NCBI GenBank assembly: GCA_945905735.1
Contig: CAMDQC010000013.1
Span: 1-55,528, forward strand
Length of the DNA stretch: 55,528 bases
Direction of reading: 5' to 3'
Source: Prosthecobacter debontii
Lineage (GTDB): Bacteria > Verrucomicrobiota > Verrucomicrobiia > Chthoniobacterales > Chthoniobacteraceae
The notes under the pieces are model-generated. The model was given only the letters and a program-made list of their open reading frames with translations. It was not told where the DNA came from and ran no database searches. Shown piece by piece: positions 53,869-55,528 of this stretch; the stretch's first letter is position 1, and every line of letters starts with the position of its first letter. The position numbers and the translations under genes are program-made.

Positions 53869-54120
53869 CTACAATTTCGACTCGTAGTCCACCAGCCGGG
53901 TGATGGCCTCCAGGAAGTCCTGGAAGACGCCCGCCGGGATCATGACGGTATCCCGACGACCACCGACATCTTCGGTGATCTTCAGGAAGCGGCCACGTTG
54001 GTTTTCCTTCAAGTCGAGGAAGAATACCTTGCGATCAATCGTCACTTTTTCGGTGGCGATGGGTTCGCTGGGCATCCTCGGTGCGGAGTTATCGTGCATG
54101 TGTTCTTCTCTTGGTCTCAT
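53869..54120 (-). CDS. PurA-like (DUF3276) single-domain nucleic-acid-binding protein
   Basis: An 83-residue protein with the bacterial PUR-alpha/DUF3276 pattern: EKVTIDRKVFFLDLKENQRG then RFLKITEDVGGRRDTVMIPA and FQDFLEAITRLVDY. One PUR repeat of this kind binds single-stranded DNA or RNA, as in Borrelia BpuR. The start at 54120 is supported by GAGGAA a few bases upstream; an internal ATG at 54099 is an alternative with a weaker AGAAG sequence. It is followed by a strong terminator and then infA. A role as a growth-phase DNA/RNA binding regulator is an inference. Confidence 0.75.
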   Translation of the reverse strand: MRPREEHMHDNSAPRMPSEPIATEKVTIDRKVFFLDLKENQRGRFLKITEDVGGRRDTVMIPAGVFQDFLEAITRLVDYESKL

Positions 54121-54277
54121 GTCATTCCTCAGTGCGAAGGCTCGATTCCATCGAGCCTGTCTTTGTTAAGGGGCTGCAAACTAATCGCCGGAACGCTTCG
54201 TGCAACTGGGAAGATGGATTTTCTTTCGGCAAATCGCGCACTCGACACCACCTGCGTAAATCGGGACACTCTGCGGC

Positions 54278-55315
54278 ATGTCACGGTTTATTGAGTCGGT
54301 ATTTGAAAAGCTAAAGTGCCACCCGAAGAGGATTGTTTTCCCCGAAGGAACCGAGCCCGTCGTCCTCCGCGCTGCGCGTGAGTTTTCGCGGCTGAAGCTC
54401 GGCACGCCCATCCTCCTCGGCAAACGCTCCGAAGTGGAAGCCGCCGCCCGCGCGCAACACGTCAGCCTCGACCACATCGGCATCGTGGACCCCGAGACTT
54501 CGTCGGAGCTGGAGCACTTCATCCCACGCCTCGAAAAGCTGAAGCGCTACCGCGATCTCGGCCCCGCGCAGGCCCGCGAAATCCTCAGCAAACCGAGCTA
54601 TTTTGCCTCCATGATGGTGCAATACAACCTCGTGGATGGCCTCGTCGTCGGTGCCGGCCTCACGCCCGCCAGCACGCTGCGCCCGCTCATCCAGCTCATC
54701 AAGCCGCTCGCTGGCGAGACGATGATTTCGAGCTGCCAGATGCTCGATTTGAGCAACAAACGCTACGGCGAACGCGGCGTCATTTTATTCGCCGACTGCG
54801 CCGTCATCCCCGAGCCCACCGTCGAGCAGCTCGCCCGCATCGGCATTCAGACCGGCAACGTCTGCCGCCAGCTCACCGGCAATAAGCCGCGCGTCGCATT
54901 CCTCAGCTTTTCCAACAAAGGCGGCTCGCAGCTCGCTTGCGTGCAAAAAGTCGCCGCCGCCGCCGCTCTCGCGAAAAAGATGGCGCTCGATGCCGGCATG
55001 GAGATCGAGATTGATGGCGAAATGCAGGCCGACACCGCGCTCGTCCCCGACCTCGCCACGCTGAAAGCCACCGACAGCCTCGTCGCCGGAAAAGCGAACG
55101 TCCTCGTCTTCCCCGACCTCAACAGCGCCAACATCGCCAGCAAGCTCGTAAAGTATCTCGCCGGAGCCGAGGCCTACGGCCAAATCCTCCTCGGCCTCTC
55201 CAAGCCCTGCGCCGATCTTTCACGCGGCGCGACCGAAGAGGAAATCCTCGGCGTCGCCGCCACCATCGGCCTGCAAGCGATCCGCTACCGCGAGCTGTAT
55301 CCCGAGCAGGCGTGA
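54278..55315 (+). CDS. pta: Phosphate acetyltransferase
   Basis: A 345-residue short-form phosphate acetyl/butyryltransferase (no N-terminal DRTGG domain). It converts acetyl-CoA and Pi to acetyl phosphate. FPEGTEPVVLRAAREF near the start, MMVQYNLVDGLVVGAGLTPA near residue 110-130, and the C-terminal NVLVFPDLNSANIASKLVKY and GAEAYGQILLGLSKPCADLS match the family closely. A butyryl-specific enzyme cannot be ruled out, but the length and final motif favour Pta. No ackA lies nearby. It ends six bases from the convergent PEP-CTERM gene. Confidence 0.93.
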   Translation: MSRFIESVFEKLKCHPKRIVFPEGTEPVVLRAAREFSRLKLGTPILLGKRSEVEAAARAQHVSLDHIGIVDPETSSELEHFIPRLEKLKRYRDLGPAQAREILSKPSYFASMMVQYNLVDGLVVGAGLTPASTLRPLIQLIKPLAGETMISSCQMLDLSNKRYGERGVILFADCAVIPEPTVEQLARIGIQTGNVCRQLTGNKPRVAFLSFSNKGGSQLACVQKVAAAAALAKKMALDAGMEIEIDGEMQADTALVPDLATLKATDSLVAGKANVLVFPDLNSANIASKLVKYLAGAEAYGQILLGLSKPCADLSRGATEEEILGVAATIGLQAIRYRELYPEQA

Positions 55316-55321
55316 GGTAGC

Positions 55322-55528
55322 TTACGCGCCGCGTGTCCGGCGGCGTGTGGACAGAATCCCTAGGCCAGCGAAGAGCGAAACCATCGCGCTAGGTTCGGGA
55401 ACAACCGCGAGTATGCCGGTCGTGGTGAAAGCCGTAGTGTCCCACGTATAGTCGAGCGTCAGGCCGGGCAGGATGAGGTCGGTGCCTACGTTGAATCCCG
55501 TTGCGTTGATCGCGCCGCTCCAATCGAG
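55322..55528 (-). CDS. PEP-CTERM/autotransporter-like protein, 3' end only
   Basis: The last 68 codons of a minus-strand gene that enters from beyond the window. The protein ends with VVPEPSAMVSLFAGLGIL, then a basic tail STRRRTRGA: the PEP motif, a hydrophobic segment and Arg/Lys cluster that define a PEP-CTERM sorting signal for an exosortase. Before it lies LDWSGAINATGFNVGTDLIL, then PGLTLDYTWDTTAFTTTGIL, which is the usual ending of autotransporter-associated beta-strand proteins. Such proteins are exported and then processed by exosortase. No exosortase gene is in the window. Confidence 0.85.
   Translation of the reverse strand, partial: LDWSGAINATGFNVGTDLILPGLTLDYTWDTTAFTTTGILAVVPEPSAMVSLFAGLGILSTRRRTRGA

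Overview
The window reads as chromosomal DNA of a high-GC bacterium of the Verrucomicrobiota, most likely a Chthoniobacter/Spartobacteria-like lineage. The grounds are inferential: a PEP-CTERM/autotransporter-type protein end at the right edge, giant secreted lamin-tail/CotH-type proteins, Tat-exported hydroxypyruvate-isomerase-like and DUF3500 proteins, PQQ-type beta-propellers, sulfatase plus sugar-type MFS transporter, and a HisH/Tal/GapA/LipA/Alr housekeeping set scattered outside classical operons. TGA, TAA and TAG are all used as ordinary stops. No rRNA, tRNA, CRISPR array or complete insertion sequence was seen.

Layout. 1-4.4 kb: small membrane-protein genes on the minus strand, a divergent overlapping plus-strand operon whose first gene (DUF4166-like) is split by a frameshift, an exported 205-aa protein and radC. 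4.6-8.9 kb: tal, hisH, a flavin-dependent halogenase-family gene and a YhaM-type HD exonuclease. 8.9-14.6 kb: a decayed accessory island. It holds a DNA-methyltransferase C-terminus split by one palindromic element (A), a second related palindromic element (B), a truncated verrucomicrobial protein, and a 1303-codon ORF assembled from pieces of unrelated surface proteins with four exact 249-bp tandem repeats. 14.7-18 kb: an HPF - TerC(CorC) - YqhA stress-type operon divergent from an NhaR-like LysR regulator. 18-29.5 kb: exported propeller/phosphoesterase, DUF3500, cysteine desulfurase, two divergent PQQ-like propellers, gapA and a hydroxypyruvate-isomerase-like enzyme. 29.6-34.4 kb: glycosyltransferase, hemW with a coupled Pro/Lys-rich exported protein, alr, lipA and a 36-aa basic peptide.

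34.7-47.6 kb is envelope and polysaccharide biology. It has an 1833-aa secreted multidomain protein, then a tightly packed minus-strand run: sugar transferase, VanZ-like/carbohydrate-binding protein, a 16-fold helical repeat protein, MFS transporter and sulfatase. 47.8-55.5 kb: an ArsC/Spx-like gene with an in-frame TGA, a Gfo/Idh/MocA oxidoreductase, the threonine-degradation pair tdh-kbl, a glycosyltransferase, a translationally coupled infA - DUF883 - holin-like - 130-aa cassette, a single-domain PurA-like nucleic-acid binder, pta, and the start-less 3' end of a PEP-CTERM protein.

The most unusual signals are the two nested-palindrome elements and their damage to neighbouring genes, the chimeric surface-protein ORF, the two clean gene-breaking lesions (DUF4166 and ArsC-like), and the four-gene chain that couples initiation factor IF-1 to YqjD/YqjE-type membrane proteins.
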